A stretch of 64,000 bases of DNA from Schistosoma mansoni (taxonomy: Eukaryota; Platyhelminthes; Trematoda; Strigeidida; Schistosomatidae), in contig NC_031495.1 in the NCBI RefSeq assembly GCF_000237925.1, positions 22,632,163-22,696,162 on the forward strand. Reading direction: 5' to 3'. Made by a program: the position numbers and the translations under genes. Positions 49,477 through 60,660 of the stretch are shown piece by piece; position 1 is the stretch's first letter; each line of letters begins with the position of its first letter. The notes under the pieces were generated by a model, which searched no databases, was not told the origin of the DNA, and worked only from the letters and a program-made list of their open reading frames with translations.

Positions 49477-52380
49477 CGAGATTCCCTTGAGACTGTTTTG
49501 ATGAAATTGCGCTCAGAAAATGGTGCATCAGTCAGTGCTCTTACATCCTCTTCTGTTTTCAGTGACTAACCAGCTGGCAGAACACCTTATATATCAGTAG
49601 TTTTAGTGAACGTTGTGCGAATGAGTCCTGAATGATTTTGGAGTTTGGAATCCTTTCTCCTGCTAAGTCGTACAACAGCTAGTGGCTCAATTTGGGGAAG
49701 TCCGAGATTCTTGTTTTACTCTTCTAAAGCATCCCGTAGTTTTTGCCGTGTAGACTGAGAGGAAGGTTGGAGCAAACCGTAATGTTCATGATCATGCGAA
49801 AATCATCGTGACCATGATTATTCGCCCTGATTTTCGAGTACATTGAGGTTCTTTTTTGTTTGTTAGTCAGCAGAAGACCAGGATTTTAGTGTTTTTGTTG
49901 CATGGTTGGTCAATCCTAGGAATAGATTGCACGACCGATTCATGAGCTCATTTTCTTACAAGACCTGGGTTGTCCAGAGTTTTGGATGATGAAGTTCGGT
50001 CACTCTTAAACCTGTTAACGAGGGGACCACAGTTGCGCTTGGACACACGTTAACTAAGAGAATCCGTAATAACTTAGGTTGATTAGTTAAAAGTTTACAA
50101 CTAAGTATATGTTAAAACAATAGAGCTCAAGTATTCGTTCACTCCCACATGTTGTATAAGGATTATATCTCCTATTATCATATATCGAATGTTGAAAAGC
50201 TTTATGTGTTTGATCAAGTAAACTCGCGCTTCACTGTGTGCCACCCACAGGCTAAATAAAAACCTATCCGCTAGCATTTTGGTTTCTCCAATCAACAGGA
50301 CGGGGGATATCCACAGGCACGAATAGTCTAACATTGTCGATGTTATGGCGGTGCTGATTTCCAGCGCATCCCTACTTTTTTCGATGCTTTTTCCATCGAT
50401 ACTAATGTTGTCAAGGCCTCTCTTCTTTATTTCACTGAAATATTGACGAATATTGTTATGCAGTTTGCCTACTAAATTTTTGGTAACCGAGCAGCAAAAA
50501 ACTTTCAGTAATATTAATATGCTATGTAAACCTACTTTAGTACTATAAATTGATACTTTTTTAGAAGATCACTTGCTGACAATGAAAACCTTGCTAGAGT
50601 TACTACAAAAGGCACTGTTGTTGAGAATTATTGTGATTACTTTTTAATTTCTGAACACATAATTTATTAATAAGATGTAGTGTTTTTATTGAGAATGGAT
50701 TTGTCGAGCTTGTTTAATTTTAAAACTAATCTCAGATTGGAAAATTCCTAAGAATACTGTACGAACAATAGTTTTGTGTCTTTCAGTGACTAGTTTCCTA
50801 ATGAACCCTTCTGATTGGTGAAGTTTAGCTATGTAGGGAATGGGATGGATTTTGCCTTTGATACTGGATGATGGTCTCAGAATACTGCAAACTGACTGAC
50901 TTCGGGAAAAAAGAACTGTATTCTGACTCAGTGATTTAAAGCTATTATTCCGTCAGAAAGGTCCTGGATTCAATCTGGTCTGAGGCCAATAATGTCCAAT
51001 AATAAACAGTGTGGTAGTAAAACTGTTTTCAAATAAAGGGGCTGGTTTAAAGAAATACATAAATCTGTGAATCCCTTCCATTTCTTTCATAGTATAAAGT
51101 AATTAGTAATATGCTGAACCATGTGATTCTCTATTCAATTCTGTCTTCATTTGTGAGTTTGTAAAAAACAAGTATATAGATACAGAATCGATTGTAGTGT
51201 TATAACGTATTCGTGCACTGTATTTGGTTTACCAGCTAGTAAATTGTTCAGTATCTTCTGATAGCATTACAAAAAATAAACTAGAAAAGAGACAGTATCA
51301 TAAACGAAGCTATAAATCAAATAAAAAAATAAACGTTTGCATTTGTCAGTATATTAATTTAAGAGTGATTCGTTTGTTTAATAAACAGTGTGAGGAATAA
51401 ACTAATTAATAGTTGTAGTTTCACATAATTTCTTTATTTATTTCAGTAATAAATTAAGAGCATCTTTCAATGATTCAGCATTTATAACTAAAACCAAATA
51501 ATAAATCTTTCTGTAAATATTTATAATGTAGGAAGTCAGTAGTAACATTCGATGTTGTTGGTTTATTAAATGTGGTAAACATCAGCTTCTAACAGTCTTT
51601 ACCAGTTTCAAACAATCTGACCATATATATACTTGTTAAGACATTTTTACACGAAAATTAAAAAGTCAGTTAGACAGGTTAAAGGTAAGCCGTAACAATG
51701 AAAGAAAATAAATAAATAAAGTACACAAAAAACAATATGATAACCACTCTGGATAATAAATCAGTATTACAAGAGTAGGTTAAGGGTAAGAACAAATTGT
51801 TTTTGAACACATAAAGGGAGTTTCAATTTCCGTATAGCCAAGGCTTCATTAAACCTGTGGTGGAACAAAACGTATGATAACCAAAAATTAGCAACAAAAA
51901 TATTATGTCTAAAGTTTATGTAACAATTAACAGTTAATAAGTTAATTACACACAAATAAAAGTAAGGGACGTTACTTAAGTCTTCAGGCTATTGCGCGTT
52001 CAGTTGAGTTTGGTCCCGATAATCCACAATTATAAAAGATTAGTAATCCCAATATGGACGATATGGATCCAGTAGTTTTACCAAGCGTAGAATTCAATAA
52101 GAATGTCACAATTGTCTATAAACGTAGATGGTATGCAATCAATATTTCATTTAACATATTTGCAGACATAGCAGAACGATGCAGATGTATGCTAGAGTGT
52201 ATTTATTAAGGAGCAGGTACACTGTCGCGATATGTTGTACTCAAAACGGGAGGAAGTCAAATTACAAGTGTTCAAAGTGATACACTTAAACAACAAATAC
52301 AATTGTTTAATGCTAAATGTACAGAATATGAAAATACACAAAATACATGCAAAAACTATGAAAAATTATTTACAAAATAG
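49477..52380. other. Region right of SR2, mostly unassigned
   Basis: 49477-50400 is less AT-rich and may be more of the decayed CR1 into which SR2 inserted, but no motif proves it. 50918-50985 resembles a worn SINE-B tRNA-like head (GGTCCTGGATTCAATC). The remainder is featureless AT-rich DNA. Confidence 0.4.
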
Positions 52381-52383
52381 GTT

Positions 52384-52900
52384 TTATGGTCCTATCTCCA
52401 CAAACCTTGGTACACGTCCTTGAAGGCTTTTGTACAACACTACAAATGCTGACTTGATGTCAACCTTATAACCAGTATCAACCAAATGTTTCGTAATGGA
52501 GGAAAATGCCTGTGTATCCTGTGATCTTATTTTATTATTGGAATTCATCTGTTTCTGCAGCCATTCGGGTATGTGTTCCGCCAACCTTAATTGCAGATCA
52601 CGACTGCTCCTTCTTAAGTACGTGTTTCCGCACATACATGTAAATTGATAGACACAATGGGATGTGACCTATGGGTTCTGTATATCCTAATTTATATGGA
52701 TTACCAAAAATTCATAAGCCTAATACCCCCTTACGTCCAATTCTATCAATGTGTCGGTCACATACACATAAAGACTTAAGTGTCGCGATTTTTAAATGTG
52801 ACTGTCCAGTTTCATTCATTAGAATGATTTAGCTGGTTGCAATCCCATGTGGCTAGTCTCAGTCGCTGATTATCTAGGTAGGTATATAAGAAAGAAATCA
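52384..52900 (-). mobile_element. Penelope-like element endonuclease fragment
   Basis: The minus strand encodes CVYQFTCMCGNTYLRRSSRD, LQLRLAEHIPEWL, SSITKHLVDTGYKVD and AFVVL...RFVEI. This is the layout of the GIY-YIG endonuclease at the C-terminus of Penelope-like retroelements (cysteine-framed GIY/YIG-like blocks, RxxEH, final Glu). Only this end is present. Schistosomes are known to carry such elements. Confidence 0.75.
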
Positions 52901-52949
52901 GTTTTACCAGTCAAATTTCTAAAATATTAGTCTCCATTTTTATTCGACG

Positions 52950-54240
52950 CTTAATGGGAGATCAAGGACAGCAAATTCACTAAAACCAGACAGGTAAACA
53001 ACTTCATCAAACTAAATATTTAGCGGACTTTCTGATGAACTACATCTATATACTGAACAAATGTTAATTAGACACCATCAGTGATGTTAGATCATAAAGT
53101 GGAATGTCATCGAAAATAGGTACCCCAAGTATTATTTATCGAGGGCTAACATCGTTCAACCTTTTTATTTTTGACATGAAGATTGCTTCAACTGTAAGTA
53201 TTTCTTTGCTGGATTGTGCTGTAGCGAATCGAGCATCGGAAAAGTTAGACATTTTTGAAACTCCTATTGGGATTGTTATTATTATTTATATTTTTGTAAT
53301 ATGACTAGTAGATTTCTGTATTTTTGTACCTGCATATTTTCCTGATTATGTGCTTCAAGTGGACCTGTTAACTATTCTTATGGGTTTAAATAACACTTAA
53401 TCACTGCTGATTATTTATACATTGTTTGTTTCGCTTTCTTCTACTTATAGCACGATTGTGTTGAAAGTATAGTTTCCATTTCGGGGTGCTTTGGGGTTTG
53501 ATAATTAGTGGACATAAACTAAAGACGCTTTGAGACAGATGCTGACGATTCAGAGTGGTTCAGGCGACATATTGTAACACTAATAACTTAACTCAAGAAT
53601 TCTCTTCGAACGTGAAGCTGAAAATGGAGGGAGACTTGAGTATAGGTGACCGGTAGGAGCGTGGCTTTCATCTACTCAAGGTTAATTGTTTCAGCCAGAA
53701 AGCTTCATTACTGAAGGGCGTTAAGATATATTTGGAATAGGAGAAGCGGCGTAGAGAATTATAGTCATAATTCTAATTTTCGGATTTAGCACTTGGTATC
53801 AATCAACCTTGGAGGCATAATATACTGTTCATTGATTATTCTCATAGTTTAAACCATTCTTATTATCCTGAGGGACCTCTCCGTTGTTTTTATTCTTGTT
53901 TACATTTATTTTCATTTAGTCAACGATGAGCAAGACATTTTTACAACTTCCCACAATGTTTACAAACGAATATTTTTACTACTTCTTAGGTTATTAATGT
54001 TTTACTGAACAATAATAAAAGTACCATAACCTGACTAATCATTTGAATGAGAAAATTTAACCAAAGGTCATTCATAGTGGTTTTTCATTATGTACGGGGT
54101 GTATAATTTTATGCAAAACCCCAATTACTAAATCTTTAATTTGATTTCTTTCCGTATTCTGTTTTGATATTACGTAGGTAGCGTATTTATTATTTATTCT
54201 GTTACCTAAAATGTGAAAATCATAACATCCTACAAACAAA
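52950..54240. other. Stretch without recognised features
   Basis: A 66-codon ORF at 53104-53304 (+) shows no known motif. No repeat family named. Confidence 0.4.
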
Positions 54241-54247
54241 TTCACTC

Positions 54248-54250
<3 letters not shown>

Positions 54251-54305
<55 letters not shown>
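54251..54305. repeat. (TA)n microsatellite
   Basis: About 55 bp of uninterrupted TA. Confidence 0.95.
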
Positions 54306-54307
<2 letters not shown>

Positions 54308-54479
54308 ACAAAATCTAGACAGGAAAGACTAACTTCAGAATACATATTTTTATATATTGGCCGTGAGGAAATTGCCTCGCACACATGAAAATTTGTACTT
54401 ACGGTCTCCAAAAGAGTCCTTATAGGGTGAAAAATTCATGATTCTAGGATAATCAAATGATCATTCATACTAAAGAAGG

Positions 54480-55760
54480 GAAGAATTGCAATGAATGCCA
54501 TCCATCATTACATACCCTCCAATAACAACATACCAACTGAAGCTTTTGAATCAGATACAGAGGTAACTGCAAATATGTTCCATGTTCTCTTCGTGGAGAT
54601 TTGGGGGGGGGGAAAGAACAAGTTCAAGCAAATTGGAAAGACGCATGCTTCATGAAAAAACCGAAGGAAGGGGATATTAGTACATGTCAGAACTACAAAG
54701 GGATCACACTACTGTCAATACCAGCCAAAGTTTCCACCAGTGTTTCTGGACTGAGTAAAGAGCTCAGAAGATGTATAACCTCTAGATCACCAAGTTAGCT
54801 TTCATCAGGATAGCTTATGTGCTGAGTGAGTTGTGACACTGCTAATTATTGATTAGCATTAAGTTTAGTGGAACTCATTGTTAGACTCTAATTTCCTCAA
54901 TTATGAGAAAACAATCAACAGAGTAGATAGGTGGACCTAATGAGATCTTTAACACAGTAATACAGAGGGATTGAATGGCAAAGTCGTACATAGAGAATAG
55001 CTCACAGATGCATTCCAAGTGAGTATTAGTGTCAAGTAAGTCTACTTGCTCTCATATTTTTCTTTCTGCAAGCAGTTGATTAGAATTTGAAAGGCTTCCC
55101 ATACCATCGAAAGCGCAAACACAGCGGACACTTTGAATGAAGATGGATGAATTGAACTTTAGAAATGACTTTGTTCTTCTATCCAATACACAGCAACAAA
55201 TGTTAACAATGACTGACAATGTAACAACGACTTCCACAGCAGTAGATTTCATTAATCATGAAGATACAAGCAAGATAATAAAGTGTAATCCAAAGGGCAT
55301 CAACAAAATCACTCTTGATGGAGAAGCTTTGGCAGGAGCGAAAACCTTCATACAACTGTGTAGTATCATTGATTAACAAGAAGTTTGAGTGCATATGGGA
55401 AAGAATGGATTGAGAAAGCAAAAGATAAATTCCTACAATCGAAGAATATTTGGAAGTTAAAATAAATGTTGCCAGAGACTAAAGTCAGAACTTTTAACAC
55501 AAATTTTCAAATATTTCTTTTGTTCGCAGCTGAATCTTGAAGAACTAATACAAATACGAAAACACTACAGGTATTTGTAAACAGTTGTTTAGGCAATATA
55601 TTCCATATCCATTGGCCAGAGGTCATCAGCAATAGCCTACTGTGGTAGAGAACAAACAAACTTTCAGTTGAGAGGAAATTGGGAAAAGACGCTGGGAGTG
55701 AATGATAGACAATTTACAAAAACCATCAAACTGTATCCTAAAGCAAGTGCTAACTTAAAA
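54480..55760 (+). mobile_element. Decayed LINE of the non-SR2 'endonuclease-reverse transcriptase' family
   Basis: Pieces in order: IPTEAFESDTEVTANMFHVL, CQNYKGITLLSIPAKV, MDELNFRNDFVLLSNTQQQM (the RT FADD region, altered), NKITLDGEALAGAKTF and the LLW block near 55640. The same family supplies the C-terminal piece at 31800-32490. Many frame breaks. Confidence 0.8.
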
Positions 55761-55799
55761 CCTTCAAGATGAAAGGAAAAGAGGAGTAGTTAAGCACAC

Positions 55800-56022
55800 A
55801 TTTTGTTTAAATTCATTTAGTGTTGTTTGTTTGAATCTTCCCATTGATGTGTTAGGACTGCAACTGGTCAGTCTCTAATTGGCATATGTGCATACTGTGC
55901 GTATCGCCTCGATATAGCCTTAATTCACAAACATTATAAGCAATGATGGATAGTGGGTAGCAGTGGAATCCAGGACGCGCGTTTCGTCCCATTTGGGACT
56001 CGTCAGCTGGATGTACCTGGTA
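55800..56022 (-). repeat. SMalpha-type arm, minus strand
   Basis: Hammerhead plus tail reading away from the central tRNA-like module. Nearly the reverse complement of 56742-56975 (CTATATCGAGG, CACAGTATGCACATATGC, CAGTTGCAGTCCTAACACAT). Confidence 0.85.
55960..56020 (-). ncRNA. Hammerhead ribozyme, type A, intact-looking
   Basis: On the minus strand: stem I ATCCAG/CTGGAT, core CTGACGA, stem II GTCCC-AAAT-GGGAC (five pairs), GAAA, very short stem III CGC/GCG, cleavage triplet GTC. This is the schistosome SMalpha hammerhead layout. Such short stem III ribozymes are thought to work best as dimers. Confidence 0.9.
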
Positions 56023-56100
56023 GGACTCAGTAGCCGAGTGGATAACGCGATGGCTTTTGAAGCGAAAGTTACTGGGTTCGAGTCCCAGAGTGAACATCAA
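56021..56100 (+). repeat. tRNA-like Pol III promoter module of the SMalpha-type element
   Basis: An A-box-like GTAGCCGAGTGGATAACG and the B box GGGTTCGAGTCCC at tRNA-like spacing (56029-56094). It sits directly before a hammerhead, so it is the head of a SINE-like retroposon rather than a true tRNA gene. Confidence 0.85.
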
Positions 56101-56111
56101 CTCTGAGATGC

Positions 56112-56170
56112 AGGTACATCCAGCTGACGAGTCCCAAATAAAACGAAGCGCACGTCCTGGATTCCACTGC
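56112..56170 (+). ncRNA. Hammerhead ribozyme, type A, altered core
   Basis: CAGCTGACGAGTCCC and CACGTCCTGGATTCC are kept, but stem II pairing is lost (AAAC for GGAC) and the core reads GAAG instead of GAAA. Probably inactive. Confidence 0.8.
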
Positions 56171-56189
56171 CAGCAACTATCCATCTTTG

Positions 56190-56740
56190 CCTAGAATCGC
56201 TTATTGTTTATTTCTAAATATTTGTTTTGATTTATTTTATAAATAAAAAAATTTCTATAAAATGATTAGAATATTAAGGAATATAATAAATGATTGTTTT
56301 TTTAATTTTTACTACATTAAAACAATTTGTTTAAACATAATCATTTCACTTTAAGGAATATAAAATAAACAAATATGTCAGTTGTAAGAAAAAAATTATT
56401 TTTTTATTTTTTATTTTTTTTTGTTTGTTACTGTTTATCACTTAGAGTCAATTAGGAGTTAATTTGTTAATTAATCACAAATGAGATCATGTGAACAACT
56501 TAATTAATGAAAATCTGTTGCCAACCAAATTTGGTTTTATTATTATTATTATTATTCACGTTTAGTGAACATGTGATATTTTCTCTTTAAAATTTTATTG
56601 ATATAATTCGTGAAAAAAGAAAAGAAAAAAAGAAATTACATTGTATTTTATTTAAAGAAGAAAAATTACTACCATGAATGAAATATGAACTTTTAAAGTC
56701 CAAATTGAATCTTGAATAGTTCATTAAAATATATTATAAA
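56190..56740. other. AT-rich loop between inverted SMalpha arms
   Basis: About 550 bp of very AT-rich sequence with A/T runs and an ATT repeat near 56540. No feature seen. Confidence 0.5.
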
Positions 56741-56741
56741 C

Positions 56742-56975
56742 TCTGAGATGCAAGTACATCCAGCTGACGAGTCCCAAATAGGACGAAACGCGCGTCCTGG
56801 GTTCTATTTCTAGCCACTATGCATATTTGCTTGTAATGCTTGTGAGTTAAGGCTATATCGAGGTAATACGCACAGTATGCACATATGCGAATAAGAGACT
56901 GACCAGTTGCAGTCCTAACACATCAATTGGAAGATTCAAACCAGTAATAGTAAGTGAACTTGAAGGAATTTGTTT
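56742..56975 (+). repeat. SMalpha-type arm, plus strand
   Basis: Hammerhead plus tail ending GAAGATTCAAAC, the inverted partner of 55800-56022. The tRNA-like head is absent. Confidence 0.85.
56752..56810 (+). ncRNA. Hammerhead ribozyme, type A, intact-looking
   Basis: Core CTGACGA, stem II GTCC/GGAC, GAAA, stem III CGC/GCG, GTC cleavage site. Stem I ATCCAG/CTGGGT pairs with one U-G wobble. Confidence 0.88.
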
Positions 56976-58225
56976 AAATATAATGAGTTTTGTAAAGTTA
57001 GTTGAACATCATTGATATTTAGAATGAAAACAAACGATAATGAAAAAAATATATATCTATTACTGATTTTAATCCTAATACTCTCTCTATACTCTATTCC
57101 AAACTCTTACCATAAACCTTAGGGCCTAACCTTAAAATTTAACTCTTATTCTAGCACTAGTCACTAACTTTAAATCTTAGCCTTAATTCTATTCCTAACT
57201 TCTAAACTCACCTCATACCACTAACTCTAAACACTGATTGTGACCGACTGCATTTCCTTACTATAAATGCGTGAAATAGTTTCCAGAAATATCCATTTTT
57301 TTGTGTAGATACGTTAATATTACATTTTCGTCGAAACTAATAATCATTTGCTCGTTAGTCAACATGCTTATTTGAATTGCTCATCATGACCTCAAAAACT
57401 CATTTAAATATTTGATTCGTTTGCTCCAAACTCTGGAATGAATAAAACAAAATTATAATTTATCTATTTTATGCATTAGAATGCAAAAGGAAGAGATAGC
57501 TTGGGCTAACGGCTCAAAGTAAATTTCTTAACCAGTTGATATTCTGTCTATATTTTGCATTTCTATGTGAAGATTTTACTTTAGTTCAAACTATTTAGTT
57601 AAAAAACAAAATCTATGAATAGACGAAATGAATATATTTTAAGGTAAGTTAAGAACGGTTATTTTCACACCATTTTGAGCGCTGTTAGTTAATACAATTA
57701 TCGTTAAATATTTGGCAAACCATAATCACATACCTCAAATTTGTTCATAATTTATTTTATCATCGAAGATCAGTCAATTCTTCTTGAATATAAATACAAA
57801 TTTTATGCTATAAAACTAATGAAATAAAAATTAGACAGTTTTTTACTTTTACATCCTGGCCTTATGCCACAGGATAAGCGCAAATTCACAGAAATTGGAA
57901 TTCATACTCTTTAGTACAGTAAACCTGATTAATTTATTCTATATAGAAAAAAACAGATTACAGGAATTGGTGACATCGAAGATGTGTTAGCTTTATTAAG
58001 TATCAACCAAATGGTATCAGATAATGAAATATCGTGCTATTTGAAATAATCCCTAAGACCATATGTTGTTCTTTAGCATTAGTTTAAATCACTTCTTACT
58101 GACGTATGTACAAGCCTATTTAATAATAATTGATTAGATGATCATTGTTAGTAATATTAAGCTATTACTAGAAGAACAAATAAAATCTTATAATATCTAG
58201 TTATTAGCTGCTATAAATGGATTAA
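56976..58225. other. AT-rich stretch with a degenerate CTAAC-type simple region
   Basis: 57075-57235 is strand-biased and full of variants of CTAAC/CCTTA words (e.g. GGGCCTAACCTTAAAATTT). The rest is unassigned. Confidence 0.4.
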
Positions 58226-58230
58226 AATGT

Positions 58231-58633
58231 ATTTTCATAGTTGAAATCATGAGTCAATTGAAGCTAGACCACCATCGAAAACCTAGGAGCACTGGAAGGC
58301 CGTTTCGTCCTATCGTGGGACTCCTCAACAGTGCGCATCCACGACCCCGCCTCGCGAGCGAGATTCGAACCCAGGACCTACCAGTATCGCGCCAGAGCAC
58401 TTAACCGATAGACCGCTGAGTCGGCATCCAACGGTGTTAATGTCTAACTCCAACCAATCCACAAAGTTTGAGCGACCGTTCACCAATTGTCTTCAGTGAG
58501 TTGTTATCTCTACAACAGACGTGGTTGAACCCCACTGGTCACTGCTTCTCACTAGAACTCCTGGATGTACTTCTCGAAGTTAGTCACTAGTGAGCATATG
58601 ATTATAATCAGAAGGGGTTTTGTGGAGATTTCA
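58231..58633 (-). repeat. SINE-B, fullest copy
   Basis: The minus strand reads, in order: an upstream domain (AGTGACTAACTTCGAG, CAGTGGGGTTCAACC, ACTGAAGACAATTGG), a tRNA-like module (GACTCAGCGGTCTATCGG, B box GGTTCGAATC), a type B hammerhead (58289-58336) and the tail GGTGGTCTAGCTTCAATTGA. Direct repeats of about 21 bp beginning ATTTTCATAGTTGAAATC at 58231 and 58634 could be a target duplication or element ends. Confidence 0.85.
58289..58336 (-). ncRNA. Hammerhead ribozyme, type B, best copy
   Basis: Stem I GCACTG/CAGTGC, core TTGAGGA (consensus CTGAGGA), stem II GTCC/GGAC with a 7-base loop, GAAA, then CGGCC before the cleavage site. C3 and one stem III base differ from the family consensus, so activity is doubtful. 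Confidence 0.75.
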
Positions 58634-58639
58634 GTATTT

Positions 58640-58850
58640 TCATAGTTGAAATCATGGAATCAGTTAAATGCTCTGGCGCGAGACTGGTAGGTCCTGGATT
58701 CGCATCTCGCGGGGCGGGATCGTGGATACGCACTGCTGAGGAGTCCCACACACGTTCATTGCTTCCAGGTTTTCCACGGTGGTCTAGCTTCAATTGGCTA
58801 ATGATTTCAACTATGAAAATACTGAAATCTACACAAAACCCCTTCGGATT
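58640..58850 (+). repeat. SINE-B partial copy, opposite strand to its neighbour
   Basis: tRNA-like 3' half (CTGGTAGGTCCTGGATTCGC), then GCACTGCTGAGGAGTCCCAC with a deletion inside the hammerhead, then the family tail. Forms an inverted pair with 58231-58633. Confidence 0.8.
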
Positions 58851-60320
58851 AAAATGTTTTTCTCATTTTAATTTCCATATTTAGATGTAAATAAGCAATA
58901 ACTTTTTATAGGATAAAATAAATCTGATGCTTAATCATTCCTTTTAGTTTGTAAAGAAAAAAAAAAGATTGTTGCAGTTCGTGACTTGTTTAAACCATTT
59001 TTGTTTTTGTAGTTGGCTATAAAATGTGAAAGTTACAAAAAATCCACAACTAGTTATGTAAAATGTTAGTTTTAATGCCACCCTTATTTTCTCGAAAAGA
59101 AAAAACACAACTACAATTCAGTAACATATATATTGTAGCAAACGTTTTCCTACTACGTATGAAATTATTATTTGAGGAATGTATGATATGATATCATTCG
59201 TTTTACGCAAAAAAGCAGCTTGATTTAATAATTTGTGCCTAAATTGAATTCGCATCTTATCTTTAAAGAGTTCAAACTCAAATTGGGAATTTATTTGACG
59301 TTTGTATTATTTATCCATATAGACTGGGATACGTATAATTGTTTACATCAAGAACTTAAATTTGACTATAAAGGTAGTCAATTCCGAATAATTTTGGAAT
59401 TCGGTAATTGACGGTATGACTTTTCAGAATTTTCTAATTTGTAAATATACAAAACAGTCATGAACTTGAAAGCTAAGATCAGTGTTTATGGGATAACATG
59501 TGTTAGTTTACATAGTTTGATTAAGAAATATACAATAAAGTTGCTCTGACGATTGCTACAAGCACTAAAAACAGTGTGAACAGTATTTTTGTAACAAGCG
59601 GTATGACAAGAAGCTTTGATGCAAAGGTAAAGTCCGCTAAATGAACGAGTACCATTCCGGATTATTTCAGTTTATTTTTATGATCAGCTGATTTAGACTA
59701 ACGTAAGTAGTATGTTTTGTAGGATGACTGCATTGAATACTAACTTGGTAACAAGCGAAAACCAGTTGCTAACATTATTCTTGGTTTCTAGTTTAGACGT
59801 TATAAAGATTTGTTCTAAGTTAAATTTCCAAGCCAAAATGACTCACGGAAGGTAAGATTATTGCTACGAATATTTGGTACAAAGAGCATGAAAAGTACAC
59901 GTGTTTTATAATACCAAGCTAGACACTCGATTTTGATTTTGGAGGGACAGCGAAATCCCTATCCACAATACGTGGAGGTCAGTCTGCGCTGTCTGACACG
60001 TGATACAAAAGTATGAAGCTTATATAACGAGAATCTGATGACATTGTTATTTATAAAGGTATTATTAACAGAAAAACATGGACGTTTTAGATTAGTCTTT
60101 ATAGATAACTGATTCAAGTGTCTCATTTTTGTTTATGGTTTATAATCCCAAACAGATGCAGATATACTCACATGTCTTCCATGTAAGATTTGGCAAAGCA
60201 CTGACAGTACTACGAATAGTTACTGACATGTGTCGTTGATTAATAAATCGGAACATGATACCACAATGATTTAGCAACCTGAACGATCCCGTACAGTACA
60301 CAGGATGACCACGTTGAAAC
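58851..60320. other. AT-rich stretch, nothing recognised
   Basis: No gene or repeat named. Confidence 0.45.
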
Positions 60321-60329
60321 AGTAATCTA

Positions 60330-60660
60330 TCCATTCTTTGCATCCCAGTAACAGAAATTTCCCATTGAGATATTCGCTGTATGATAATCGAAAATATTGC
60401 CTTATTTTGTCATTTCAAGCAACAAATTTTGACATAAAGATGTACAATACAAACTGTATTCCAGAACCATCAGATCTAGAGCGGAATGGAGAAAATCTTT
60501 CAAGTTCTGTTTACAGCATAGTTAATGATGGAGCTGGGCGAATATATATACCTTTGAAGAGAAATGAATATCCTTTACGCCTGCAGTTGGATACATTATC
60601 TGATATTACTATCGAATCAATAAAACTATCAAGATATCTCGGGAGACCATAATTCCAGAA
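60330..60660 (+). mobile_element. LTR-retroelement aspartic protease fragment (fossil)
   Basis: The plus strand shows a protease-like active-site stretch (LRLQLDTLSDITIES) in the setting typical of Ty3/gypsy-type schistosome elements, where a D-T/S-x-SD variant is common. It is broken, old and without recognisable neighbours of the same element. Confidence 0.5.

Noticed and set aside
56029-56094. A functional tRNA gene
   Set aside because: A and B boxes are present, but it is fused to a hammerhead and repeated in SINE-like units. It is a retroposon promoter, not a clean tRNA.
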